Source: Polaribacter atrinae
GTDB lineage: Bacteria; Bacteroidota; Bacteroidia; Flavobacteriales; Flavobacteriaceae
DNA: 64,000 nt
Direction: 5' to 3'
NCBI RefSeq assembly: GCF_038023995.1
Contig: NZ_CP150660.1
Coordinates: forward strand, 1,424,501-1,488,500
Made by a program: the position numbers and the translations under genes. Shown here piece after piece: positions 37,464 through 45,791 of the stretch. Numbering within the stretch: the first letter of the stretch is position 1; each line of letters opens with the position of its first letter. A model generated the notes under the pieces. That model did not search any database. It worked only from the letters and a program-made list of their open reading frames with translations, and was not told where the DNA came from.

Positions 37464-38504
37464 ATGATATCAACAAAAAAAATAACACTAATTTTATCTT
37501 TAGTATTTCTATCTCAAACAACATTTAGCCAAGAATATATGGTGGGTGCAGATTTATCATTTGTTAAAGAAGCAGAAGATAAAGGATTTTCTTTTAAGGA
37601 AAATAACATCGTAAAACCAGGATTAGACATTTTTAGAGAACATGGTTATAATTGGATACGATTGCGATTATTTAACTCTCCAAAAGAGCTTCCAAACGAT
37701 TTAGAATATACAATTTCTTTAGCTAAAGAAGCAAAAAAGAAAGGCTATAAATTTTTGTTAGATTACCATTATTCAGATACTTGGGCAGATCCACAAAAAC
37801 AATTTGTACCAAAAGACTGGGAAGGAAAAACCCAAAAAGAAGTAGAACAGTTGGTCTATGAATTTACCAAAGAAACTATGATTGCTTTTAGAGAAGCAAA
37901 CGTATATCCAGATATGGTACAGATTGGAAATGAAATAAGTAATGGAATGATTTGGCCTTATGGAAAATTACCAGAAAATTGGGATAATTTAGCTGCTTTA
38001 CTAAAAGCAGGTATCAATGGTGTTTACGCTAGCATTGGTAACAATTCATCACCAAAAATTATGATTCATATTGATAAAGGTGGTGATAAAGAATTCACTA
38101 AATATTGGTTTGATAAATTACATACATACAATATAAAATATGATGTAATTGGCCAATCTTATTATCCTTGGTGGCATGGAAGTTTGCTAGATTTAAGAGA
38201 ATGTTTAAACTTTACAGCGTTAACCTATAAAAAAGATATTGTTCTTGTAGAAACAGCTTACAACCATAGTCCTGCAGAATATATTAATAAAAAACCTCCT
38301 TTTCCTGAAACTGCAGAAGGGCAAAAAGAATTTTTAGAAGAAGTAAATAACATTATATTAAACATACCAGAAAACAGAGGAAAAGGTCTTTTTTGGTGGG
38401 AACCTGCAGCACCAAACAAAGGTTTTTCTTACAGAACGTATTTTGATGAAAATGGAAATGTGAAGCCTGTAATAAATGTTTTCGATAAATATGTTAGACA
38501 TTAA
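37464..38504 (+). CDS. GH53 endo-beta-1,4-galactanase 1
   Basis: 346 residues: signal peptide (FLSQTTFSQ) and a single GH53 TIM barrel. The family signatures are YMVGADLSFV, NWIRLRLFN, LLDYHYSDTWADP and the acid/base Glu157 in QIGNEISNGM; nucleophile Glu263 in LVETAYNH. Cleaves beta-1,4-galactan (pectic galactan, type I arabinogalactan). No T9SS sorting domain, so periplasmic or released by another route. Its 3' end is 25 bases before the start chosen for the second GH53. Confidence 0.95.
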   Translation: MISTKKITLILSLVFLSQTTFSQEYMVGADLSFVKEAEDKGFSFKENNIVKPGLDIFREHGYNWIRLRLFNSPKELPNDLEYTISLAKEAKKKGYKFLLDYHYSDTWADPQKQFVPKDWEGKTQKEVEQLVYEFTKETMIAFREANVYPDMVQIGNEISNGMIWPYGKLPENWDNLAALLKAGINGVYASIGNNSSPKIMIHIDKGGDKEFTKYWFDKLHTYNIKYDVIGQSYYPWWHGSLLDLRECLNFTALTYKKDIVLVETAYNHSPAEYINKKPPFPETAEGQKEFLEEVNNIILNIPENRGKGLFWWEPAAPNKGFSYRTYFDENGNVKPVINVFDKYVRH

Positions 38505-38529
38505 AATACAACTAAAACTTATGTGTGTA

Positions 38530-40191
38530 ATGAATAAATTTTTGTTTACAATAGTATCTCTTTTTTTTACCTGCTTACTAACAGGTCAATCTATAGAAAT
38601 TATTTCTTATGGAGAAAACCCACTAGAAATTAATCCTTTATTAGGTAGTAATTTGAACATCAATTATAAGTATACAAGTGAATCTGGTTCTACAGGCAAT
38701 CATATTTATATTGGCTTAGAAATTTTAGATGAAAATAACATCTATCAATCTACAGTAAAAGAAATTACGCTTAACAACCAACCTGTTGGTAATAATACCC
38801 AAAATTCGGTATCGTTTTTTATTGGGAGTATAAATACCTTATCAGAAAATTTACCAAGTGGAAATTACTATCAAGTAAAAGCTATTTTATACGCAAGTGG
38901 TGGTTGGTCAGAAAATGCATCAGCTGGTTATTGGAATACTCCTGCATTAGTTTTACAAGATACAAGCAATACTGTTTTAAGTACAAGCCCTATTGCTAAA
39001 GGCGCAGACATTAGTTGGATGACAGAAATGGAATCCAAAGGTTTTGAATGGAAAGATAACAATGGAGTAAAAAAAGAATTGTTACCATTACTAAAAGAAT
39101 ATCAACTAGATGCTGTAAGATTAAGAGTTTGGGTAAACCCAGAAAATTCTGATGCAAATGGCTGGTGTGATATTGAGGATTTACTAAAAAAAGCAGAAAA
39201 AGCTAAAGCAAATAATTTAGATATCATGATCTGTATTCATTATAGTGATTGGTGGGCAGATCCTGGAAAACAAAATAAACCTGCAGCTTGGTCTAGTTAT
39301 TCTGTTTCTCAATTAGAAACGGCTGTAGCAAATCATACTACAGATATTTTAAACGCATTAAATGTAAAAGGAATCATACCAAAATGGGTTCAAGTTGGTA
39401 ATGAAACGAGTGATGGAATGCTTTGGACAACAGGTAAACCTTCAACAGGTGGTTTTGCAAATTATGCTAAATTTATAAATGCTGGTTTAAATGCAGTTAA
39501 AAGTTTTAATACAAATATAAAAACGATACTACATCTTGCAACAGGAAATGATAATCCCTTATTTAGATGGAATATTGGAGGTTTAGTAAATAATGGTTTA
39601 AATACGAATAAACTAGATATTATAGGTATGTCCTTATATCCAAATGAAAACAATTGGAAAAATATGGTAGATGACACATACAATAATATGGTAGATTTAA
39701 AAACTCGTTATCAAAAAGATGTTATGATGGTAGAAATTGGGTTTAATGCAAATCAATCAGATATATCTCATCAATTTGTAAAATATATGATTGAAAAAAC
39801 AAAACAAGCACAAGGTTTAGGTGTTTTTTATTGGGAACCAATCGCACATAATAATTGGAATTCATATTCCAAAGGTGCTTGGGATTCAGATGGAAGTCCA
39901 TCTATTGTTATGGATGCTTTTAAAAATGAAACTACACTAAGTGTAGAAAATTTAATGGATAGAAATCAACAAGTGTTTTCTGTATTTCCAAACCCTAGTA
40001 ATCATTCAATTACCCTAAAATCATATATATTAAACATAAAATCAATCAAAGTTTATGACATTAATGGTCGATTAATTAAAAATATTAAAGAAGAAAGTAC
40101 TACTGTAACTATTGATATCTCTGAATTACTAACAGGTATTTATATCTTAAAAATCAATAATTCTAAATCAATAAAATTTCTTAAAAAATAA
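38530..40191 (+). CDS. GH53 endo-beta-1,4-galactanase 2, secreted by T9SS
   Basis: 553 residues from the start chosen here (MNKFLFTIVSL, a clean signal peptide; the longer frame from 38476 would overlap the previous gene by 29 bases and hide the signal). An N-terminal beta domain (about 20-145) precedes the GH53 barrel (about 155-470) with acid/base Glu292 (QVGNETSDGM) and nucleophile Glu402 (MMVEIGFN). The C-terminus (about 480-553) is a T9SS type A sorting domain (VFPNPSNHSITL). The N-terminal domain resembles the small secreted protein at 34436-35095. A surface-acting partner to the shorter GH53. Confidence 0.93.
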   Translation: MNKFLFTIVSLFFTCLLTGQSIEIISYGENPLEINPLLGSNLNINYKYTSESGSTGNHIYIGLEILDENNIYQSTVKEITLNNQPVGNNTQNSVSFFIGSINTLSENLPSGNYYQVKAILYASGGWSENASAGYWNTPALVLQDTSNTVLSTSPIAKGADISWMTEMESKGFEWKDNNGVKKELLPLLKEYQLDAVRLRVWVNPENSDANGWCDIEDLLKKAEKAKANNLDIMICIHYSDWWADPGKQNKPAAWSSYSVSQLETAVANHTTDILNALNVKGIIPKWVQVGNETSDGMLWTTGKPSTGGFANYAKFINAGLNAVKSFNTNIKTILHLATGNDNPLFRWNIGGLVNNGLNTNKLDIIGMSLYPNENNWKNMVDDTYNNMVDLKTRYQKDVMMVEIGFNANQSDISHQFVKYMIEKTKQAQGLGVFYWEPIAHNNWNSYSKGAWDSDGSPSIVMDAFKNETTLSVENLMDRNQQVFSVFPNPSNHSITLKSYILNIKSIKVYDINGRLIKNIKEESTTVTIDISELLTGIYILKINNSKSIKFLKK

Positions 40192-40193
40192 TT

Positions 40194-40673
40194 ATGCAAA
40201 TACTTACATTTTTAGGATTTACAATTTTAGTAGCGGTAATTTCATATATAGCAACAAGAAAAACGACAGAAACGTCTTCAGATGGGTATTTTTTAGGAGG
40301 TAGAAGTTTAACTGCAGGTGTAATTGCAGGTTCATTATTATTAACAAATTTATCTACAGAACAAATTGTTGGGTTAAACGGATCTGCATATACGAGTGGT
40401 TTATCTGTTATGGTTTGGGAAACTTTAGCTGCGATTGCCATGATTGTTACAGCTGTTTATTTATTACCAAAATATTTAAAAAGTGGTCTAACAACGGTGC
40501 CTGGTTTTTTAGAAAAAAGATTTGATGTTACTAAAAAAACTCTAACATCCATATTATTCTTAACAGGTTATGTAGTTGTTTTGTTACCCGTAATTTTATA
40601 CTCAGGTTCTTTAGCTACAAGTGGTATGTTTGATGTACCAAGTTTAATAGGTGTTACACATTGGACTACCTAA
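40194..40673 (+). pseudogene. Sodium/solute symporter, truncated by the IS
   Basis: The first 156 residues of a sodium:solute symporter (SSS) family transporter are intact: three or four membrane helices, DGYFLGGRSLTAGVIAGS and TNLSTEQIVGLNGSAY are characteristic. Full members have roughly 500-600 residues, so about two thirds is missing. The frame runs into the IS at 40662; the last three codons and the TAA come from the IS inverted repeat. It starts two bases after GH53-2 and was probably the inner-membrane importer of galactose or a galacto-oligosaccharide. Almost certainly non-functional. Confidence 0.9.
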
Positions 40674-40692
40674 TAAAAATGGGACTAATTTT

Positions 40693-41538
40693 TTAGGCCG
40701 CATTGTTGATAATTCGTTTTAGTTTTAGTTCCATTTCTAATGGTGTTAAATAATCCAGGCTTGAATGAATTCTCTTTGTGTTATACCAAGTAATGTATTG
40801 GCTTACTTTGTCAAATAATTGCAAGTAAGATTTAAATTTAAAGCGATACAGCCATTCGTGTTTAATAGTCTTGAAAAAGCTTTCCGCTACTGCATTATCC
40901 CAACAGTTCCCTTTCCTGCTCATGGATTGTGTTATATTGCTATTGAAAGAAAAGATATTAGTCATTGTATTAGCTGAATATTGAACCCCTCTGTCAGAAT
41001 GAAATATGAAGTTATTTGAAATATCTCTTGTTCTTCTAGCATGAACCCAGGCTTTTAGTACTGTATTTTGAACCGTCATGTCTTCACTTAACGCCCATCC
41101 TACTACTTTTCTGTCAGCTAAATCTATAATAGTTGTTAGGTAATTCCAGCTGTTATTTACCCTAATATAAGTAATATCTGACACCCATTTTTCTCCTATT
41201 ATTGAACTTGAAAATTCTCTATCCAGTTCATTTTTAGCCAATGGAAAGCTATGCTTGGAATCTGTTGTGTTTACAAACTTTCTTCTTAAAACACTTTTTA
41301 GTCCCATTTCTTTCATCAATATTGCGATATAAGAACGGCAATAATTCAGGTCTTCTCGTTCTAACATTTTTTGTATTCTACAGCTTCCATAAATCTCTTT
41401 ACTGTCTTCAAAAATTGCCTTAATCCTTTCTTTTAGGAGTATTACGGAGTTTTTAGCTCTTACTAACCTCCTGTTCTTAAGCCAATTGTAATATGCATTT
41501 TTACTGACCCGCATACATTTACACATCTTCTCAACCAC
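40693..41538 (-). CDS. IS3-family transposase OrfB (DDE integrase core)
   Basis: 281 residues from the first ATG. The catalytic triad is visible: Asp in WVSDITYIRV, Asp in FHSDRGVQYS, and Glu in NAVAESFFKT, with the usual D-D(35)E layout. It lies in the -1 frame relative to orfA, and that frame stays open from the orfA slippery site to this start, so the active product is probably the OrfAB fusion, in which the stretch KYQFILSN...VEKM precedes the ATG. Appears intact. Confidence 0.95.
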   Translation of the reverse strand: MVEKMCKCMRVSKNAYYNWLKNRRLVRAKNSVILLKERIKAIFEDSKEIYGSCRIQKMLEREDLNYCRSYIAILMKEMGLKSVLRRKFVNTTDSKHSFPLAKNELDREFSSSIIGEKWVSDITYIRVNNSWNYLTTIIDLADRKVVGWALSEDMTVQNTVLKAWVHARRTRDISNNFIFHSDRGVQYSANTMTNIFSFNSNITQSMSRKGNCWDNAVAESFFKTIKHEWLYRFKFKSYLQLFDKVSQYITWYNTKRIHSSLDYLTPLEMELKLKRIINNAA

Positions 41539-41573
41539 AAAATCTGTTTCATTTGATAATATGAATTGATATT

Positions 41574-41855
41574 TTATTGGTCGCTCTTGGAAAAGATGCT
41601 TACTGCCTTTTTTAAAATATCACGCTCCATTTTCACATCACGTAATTCTTTACGCAGCGCTTTAAGTTCTTGCTCTTCTTTAGTAAGTTCCCTTTTCGTG
41701 GAAAAGTCTCCAGATTTAGCCTCATAATCCTTTTTCCAACGACTTATAAGGCTGGGAGCAACAACATAGTCCTCGCTAATTTGTTTTGCCTTGATTCCTG
41801 ATTGCAATAGTTCTACTATTGTAACCTTTAATTCGTTATCGTATCTTTTTGCCAT
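41574..41855 (-). CDS. IS3-family OrfA (HTH protein) with -1 slippery site
   Basis: 93 residues: N-terminal helix-turn-helix (AKRYDNELKVTIVELLQSG), then a leucine-zipper region rich in Lys/Glu (ELKALRKELRDVKMERDIL). Near the 3' end the codons TTA AAA AAG (residues LKK of DILKKAV) contain the heptamer A AAA AAG, the classic -1 slippery sequence of this family. Confidence 0.93.
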   Translation of the reverse strand: MAKRYDNELKVTIVELLQSGIKAKQISEDYVVAPSLISRWKKDYEAKSGDFSTKRELTKEEQELKALRKELRDVKMERDILKKAVSIFSKSDQ

Positions 41856-41901
41856 AATTCAAATATATAATTTATGACCGTAAAAATTCGTCACATCTAA
41901 A

Positions 41902-42081
41902 CTAGACAATCCATTTTGATAATTCTGATATTAACTCTTTATTTTCTGCAACATTAGTTATGTTACTATTTTCTTGCGGATCTGTTTTACGATCAAAAAA
42001 GTTCTCTGGTTGTAAAATCTCCTTTTGTTTTTTGATTACTACCAAAATAAATAATGAAACCTGTAATTTAATTTTCATCAT
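41902..42081 (-). pseudogene. Sulfatase relic, in-frame internal deletion
   Basis: A 59-codon reading frame starts MMKIKLQVSLFILVV, like an exported protein, and jumps directly to a sulfatase C-terminus, NFFDRKTDPQENSNITNVAE (compare YDHFVDPNETENVAG in the intact neighbour). The catalytic core, about 450 residues in related enzymes, is gone. The last codons and the stop TAG fall inside the IS inverted repeat. Its start is three bases after the stop of the intact sulfatase, so the two were tandem genes in one operon. Confidence 0.8.
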
Positions 42082-42084
42082 AAT

Positions 42085-43653
42085 TTAATTTATATTTTTA
42101 GGTAAAGCCCCTTTCCATCCTTTTGATAATTGAATAGATAAACTTTTTATTATTTCAGTTTTATCAGAAACCCCAGCAACATTTTCTGTTTCGTTAGGAT
42201 CTACAAAATGGTCGTACAATTCTGTAGCTGCAAAATCTCCTTTTTCTTTTTTCACATTATCCCAATGATACCACTCTATATAATGGTATTGTTTTGTTTG
42301 CATTGAATACCCCATATATTCTTGCCCATCTTTAGATACTTTTGGTCTTCTTCTAAACTGAGTAAAAACAGCATCTTTCCATTCTAAATCCGGATTTTCA
42401 AAAACAGGCATTAAACTTGTTCCTTCAAAATAATCTGCTTTAGCAACACCTGTTAAATCGCATAGCGTAGGAAACATATCTACCAATTCAGAAAGTGCTT
42501 CAATACGTTTTCCTTCTTTCTGATATGCTCCTTTTATAATTAACGGCACATGAGTATCAATATAAAAATTAGTCATTTTTCCACAACCGTTATGATCTCC
42601 TAATTTCCAACCATGATCTCCCCAAAGAACAATTACTGTATTTTCATACAAACCACGTTCTTTTAATCCTGCTACCAATTTACCTACGCAAGCATCAATA
42701 AAACTTACACTTGCATAATATCCCCTTTTTAAAGAATCTGCATATTTCTCTGGTAAAGGTTCATCTTCTGGACGACCAATTTTGGTTGGATTTGTATATG
42801 CTCGTAATTCGTAATTTGCATTTGCAGACATTACAGGTGCATTTTTTGGTAACTTCGGATTTGCTGCAGGAGAAACTGATCCGGCAGGATATAAATCCCA
42901 ATATTTTTTTGGAGCTACAAATGGTAAATGTGGTCTATAAAAACCTAAGCCTAAAAAAAAGGGTTCTTTTTTATCTTTAATTCTATCTATGGTTTTTAAA
43001 GCCAATGTTGTTTGCAGTGCATCATAGTATAAAGAATCTGGAGCGTCTGCACTTTCTATAGCAGGACCTCTGTTCCAACCATCACCATAAACTTTTCTTC
43101 CTTTTCTTTTCTCTAATAAACTAGCTCTTTTTACTTTTTGATCTTCTAATGCTGCTTCTGTATAGTAATAAGTTTCGGCATCTCTTTTTGCATACTCTTT
43201 AGTATTATAAGGAAAAGGCTTTAAATCCGGCTCGTCCCAAGAAATAGAATCTGGCATATAATTATGAAAAATTTTACCAATATTTACCGTGTAATATCCT
43301 GCCTTATTAAAGTATTGAGGCATGGTAACAGCATCGGGATTTATCTCTCTAAATTTATCGCCTAAATGCCAAACTCTTGTAGAATCTGGCCTATAACCCA
43401 ACATAGCACTTGCTCTTGATGGCGCACAAACTGCCGCCTGTGCATGTGTATTTAACATTACCATAGACGTTGCTGCTAAAGCATCAATATTTGGTGTTTT
43501 TATTTCTTCATTTCCATAAACTCCTAGATCTGCTCTTAAATCATCTATTGATAAAAAAATGATATTCGGTTTTTGTGCAAAAACTTCTTTTTCTTTTTGA
43601 TTACAAGACGTAAATAGAAAAGATAAAGAAATAAACAATAGTAAAATTCTCAT
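42085..43653 (-). CDS. Type I sulfatase lipoprotein (iduronate-2-sulfatase-like)
   Basis: 522 residues with lipobox Cys17 (LFTSCNQ). The formylglycine motif is Cys76-Ala-Pro-Ser-Arg (AVCAPSRASAMLGYRPDS), followed by LSIDDLRADLG metal ligands near residue 37 and VILWGDHGWKLGDH. It resembles the iduronate-2-sulfatase-like S1_7 group. Removes sulfate esters from an exported glycan, but the substrate is not identifiable. The cysteine must be oxidised by a maturation enzyme; a two-cysteine FGE is encoded at 51555-52649. Gene lies between a broken hydrolase and a sulfatase relic, suggesting a decaying sulfated-polysaccharide locus. Confidence 0.93.
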   Translation of the reverse strand: MRILLLFISLSFLFTSCNQKEKEVFAQKPNIIFLSIDDLRADLGVYGNEEIKTPNIDALAATSMVMLNTHAQAAVCAPSRASAMLGYRPDSTRVWHLGDKFREINPDAVTMPQYFNKAGYYTVNIGKIFHNYMPDSISWDEPDLKPFPYNTKEYAKRDAETYYYTEAALEDQKVKRASLLEKRKGRKVYGDGWNRGPAIESADAPDSLYYDALQTTLALKTIDRIKDKKEPFFLGLGFYRPHLPFVAPKKYWDLYPAGSVSPAANPKLPKNAPVMSANANYELRAYTNPTKIGRPEDEPLPEKYADSLKRGYYASVSFIDACVGKLVAGLKERGLYENTVIVLWGDHGWKLGDHNGCGKMTNFYIDTHVPLIIKGAYQKEGKRIEALSELVDMFPTLCDLTGVAKADYFEGTSLMPVFENPDLEWKDAVFTQFRRRPKVSKDGQEYMGYSMQTKQYHYIEWYHWDNVKKEKGDFAATELYDHFVDPNETENVAGVSDKTEIIKSLSIQLSKGWKGALPKNIN

Positions 43654-43748
43654 ATATTTTGTTTGTATTAGTACATTATTATAAGTTCTATCTATTTAAA
43701 ACATAGACAAAAAACTTAAAAAAGCATCGATTAGAGACTTTAAGTTTC

Positions 43749-44639
43749 TTAATTTCCTTTACCTAATAGTTCAATCCACTGAGTTGTATACCCTGTATTT
43801 CTAACACCATTAGAATGTCCTTTTTTTCCTTCCGGAACGGGTAAATTAAACTTATAAATTTGATTTTCTGGAATCCCTAAAGCATCATACGTTTCTTTAA
43901 TAACTTTTGCATTCGGTTCTTTTGCATGATATGTTCCGTACCAAAGATTATCAGGCGTTACACTTTTATTAGAATACCATGTTGCTATCTTTTTTCCTTC
44001 TGAATAATCCCATCCTCCAGAAAAGCCTACAACTCTTGCTACTAAATGTTCTTGAGCAATAAAAGCAGCCATTCCACCACCTTGAGACTGACCAGAAACA
44101 GCAATTTCACTCCATTTTGGAGCTCCATTCTCTAAGTAATAACTCCAATTTCCATTTTTATCATTATCAGAAAGATAAATTAACAACTTCGTTAATCTAC
44201 TTACAATAGCATCTTGTGGTTCATCTTTAATTAATGAAAAATCATTATTACCATATATACGTCTTGTTCTAAACTCGGCTGTACAATTAGAGTTTTCTAA
44301 CAAATTTGCTCCTCTGCATATTTGAGCAACTGCAGGTCTATTTATATAAGATATATTAATAACACGATATCCTTGAGAAACCGCAGTAGCAAATAATTTA
44401 CGAGGTCCTCTTTAAGCAATTCCACCAGTTCCTGGCATAAAAAACAAAAGCTTTCCTTGTTTTGCCGCCGGATTATAAACAACTAGATGTGGCGAATCTG
44501 CTTCTTTAATTGTAGCATCTGTAATAGCTGGTTTTACATTTAGAACTTTATATTCTTTTGGAAACCCTTTAGAAGATTGAGCAAAAGTAAAATTGTAGCT
44601 AAGGAAAATAAAAGCAAGGGGAATTAAAAAAAACTTCAT
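43749..44639 (-). pseudogene. Alpha/beta hydrolase broken by an in-frame stop (codon 76)
   Basis: Reading the minus strand from 44639, a signal peptide (NFTFAQSS) and N-terminal 75 residues end at TAA (44412-44414). The same frame then continues without interruption (RGPRKLFATAVSQGYRVINI and so on) through the nucleophile elbow GQSQGGG to a stop at 43749, so one nonsense change splits a protein of about 295 residues. It resembles the BPSS1187-type hydrolases seen near sulfatases in marine Bacteroidota, from memory. The second part could be translated alone from an internal ATG (184 residues, 44303-43749) but would lack the signal and beta strands. Confidence 0.85.
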
Positions 44640-44792
44640 TATTTATTAATTTTGAATTAAATTTTAAAAATGGTTTAGCAATTTCCTTTTTCTTTAAGTA
44701 TTTGACAAACTAACAATAGTTGTCATCGATTTATAAATATGCATTTTTATCAACAAAAACTCATTTTAAGCGAACTTTATTTAACGAAGTAT

Positions 44793-45713
44793 TTAATTCG
44801 TTAATTTTTCTTTAGTAATTTTTCGTAAATTTTCTTCAATAAACTTTAACAAATGTTGTAATGAAGGGTTTTTGTTATTTTTATTCCAAATCACAGAGAG
44901 AGACGTTCTTTGCGTCATTTTATCTAGTACTATAAATTTCACTTTCTTATTATCCGTTAACGTTAAAGATGCTGGTACAATAGAAATACCCAAACCATTT
45001 TCTACTAAACTATATATAGAAGCTGCATGTATGGTACTATGAGAAACGATGGGAGAAAAACCACTATCATCAAAAAGTTGCATTACTTTTTCGTAATAAG
45101 AAGGGCTATCAGAAGAATCGAACATAATAAATGGTTCTTTTTCTAATTGAATTAAACTTTTAAAATTGTCGCTATTCAGCGGATGTTCTATGGGCAGCAC
45201 CAAACAAAAAGGTTCTTTTAAAACTTCGCAAATCCCTAAACCAGTTGGCACTCTATCTAAACGAACAAAACCAACATCAATTTCATTAGAAAGCAATTGT
45301 TCTATTTGTTGTTGGTTGTTCATTTCCTTTAAATTAAAAACAACATTTTCATATTCTTCCTTTAACCTCAACAGTAATTGAGGTATTATTTTTTTCATGG
45401 CAGAACCCACGTATCCAAAATTCAAATTTCCCTCAATACCGTTATTTACCAATTTTGCAAAATCTAAAATTTCGGTCAACTCATTTAAATTACGAGTTAA
45501 TTCTTTTCTTAAATATTCGCCAGTTTTTGTTAACTCAACTTTTCTATTATGACGATCAAATAGCTTTACGCCTAAATCATCTTCCATATTTTTAATCTGT
45601 CTTGTTAAACCAGGTTGAGAAATATATAATTTCTCTGCCGCCTTTCTAAAATGAAGTGTTTCTGCAACAGCTAAAAAATAACGAATGTGTCTATATTCTA
45701 TTTGATTACTCAT
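44793..45713 (-). CDS. LysR-family regulator, divergent from hut
   Basis: 306 residues from the chosen start. N-terminal winged HTH (RYFLAVAETLHFRKAAEKLY, ISQPGLTRQIKNMEDDLG) is followed by a periplasmic-binding-protein-like effector domain. Divergent from hutH with overlapping promoter elements, which usually means it controls that operon and itself. The effector would then be histidine or urocanate; this is inference. An ATG three codons upstream (45722) is an alternative. Confidence 0.9.
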   Translation of the reverse strand: MSNQIEYRHIRYFLAVAETLHFRKAAEKLYISQPGLTRQIKNMEDDLGVKLFDRHNRKVELTKTGEYLRKELTRNLNELTEILDFAKLVNNGIEGNLNFGYVGSAMKKIIPQLLLRLKEEYENVVFNLKEMNNQQQIEQLLSNEIDVGFVRLDRVPTGLGICEVLKEPFCLVLPIEHPLNSDNFKSLIQLEKEPFIMFDSSDSPSYYEKVMQLFDDSGFSPIVSHSTIHAASIYSLVENGLGISIVPASLTLTDNKKVKFIVLDKMTQRTSLSVIWNKNNKNPSLQHLLKFIEENLRKITKEKLTN

Positions 45714-45751
45714 AGTTATCAATTGTTAGTAATTATAATATCAAAAGACAT

Positions 45752-45759
45752 CAAATATA
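45752..45759 (-). promoter_or_regulatory. -7 element of lysR
   Basis: TATATTTG on the minus strand. It is four bases away from the hutH -7 element in the opposite direction. Confidence 0.5.
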
Positions 45760-45763
45760 AAGA

Positions 45764-45771
45764 TAACTTTG
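45764..45771 (+). promoter_or_regulatory. -7 element of hutH
   Basis: TAACTTTG matches the consensus, about 21 bases before the hutH ATG chosen at 45792. It supports that start, because the longer open frame from 45687 begins upstream of the promoter. Confidence 0.6.
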
Positions 45772-45791
45772 TATCAAAATACAAAATCACT

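Larger units (their letters stand above)
40662..41913 (-). mobile_element. IS3-family insertion sequence, complete, 1252 bp
   Basis: Ends with imperfect 38-base inverted repeats (40662-40699 and 41876-41913), beginning TGGA on both ends, about 26 of 38 positions matching. It contains orfA and orfB with a frameshift window. The flanking bases (ACAT on the left, TTTT on the right) do not form a target duplication, although the family normally makes one of 3-5 bp. It separates an N-terminal symporter fragment from a sulfatase relic, so the element lies at a deletion or recombination junction. Confidence 0.92.

Noticed and set aside
38476..38529. Longer start for the second GH53
   Set aside because: Would overlap the previous gene by 29 bases and bury the signal peptide; the ATG at 38530 gives a normal secreted enzyme.
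44412..44414. Recoding (selenocysteine or read-through) at the hydrolase stop codon
   Set aside because: The codon is TAA, not TGA, and no recoding signal is visible; a nonsense mutation is simpler.
45687..45791. Longer start for hutH
   Set aside because: The extra codons precede and include the -7 promoter element, and the family begins near MFLYGID.
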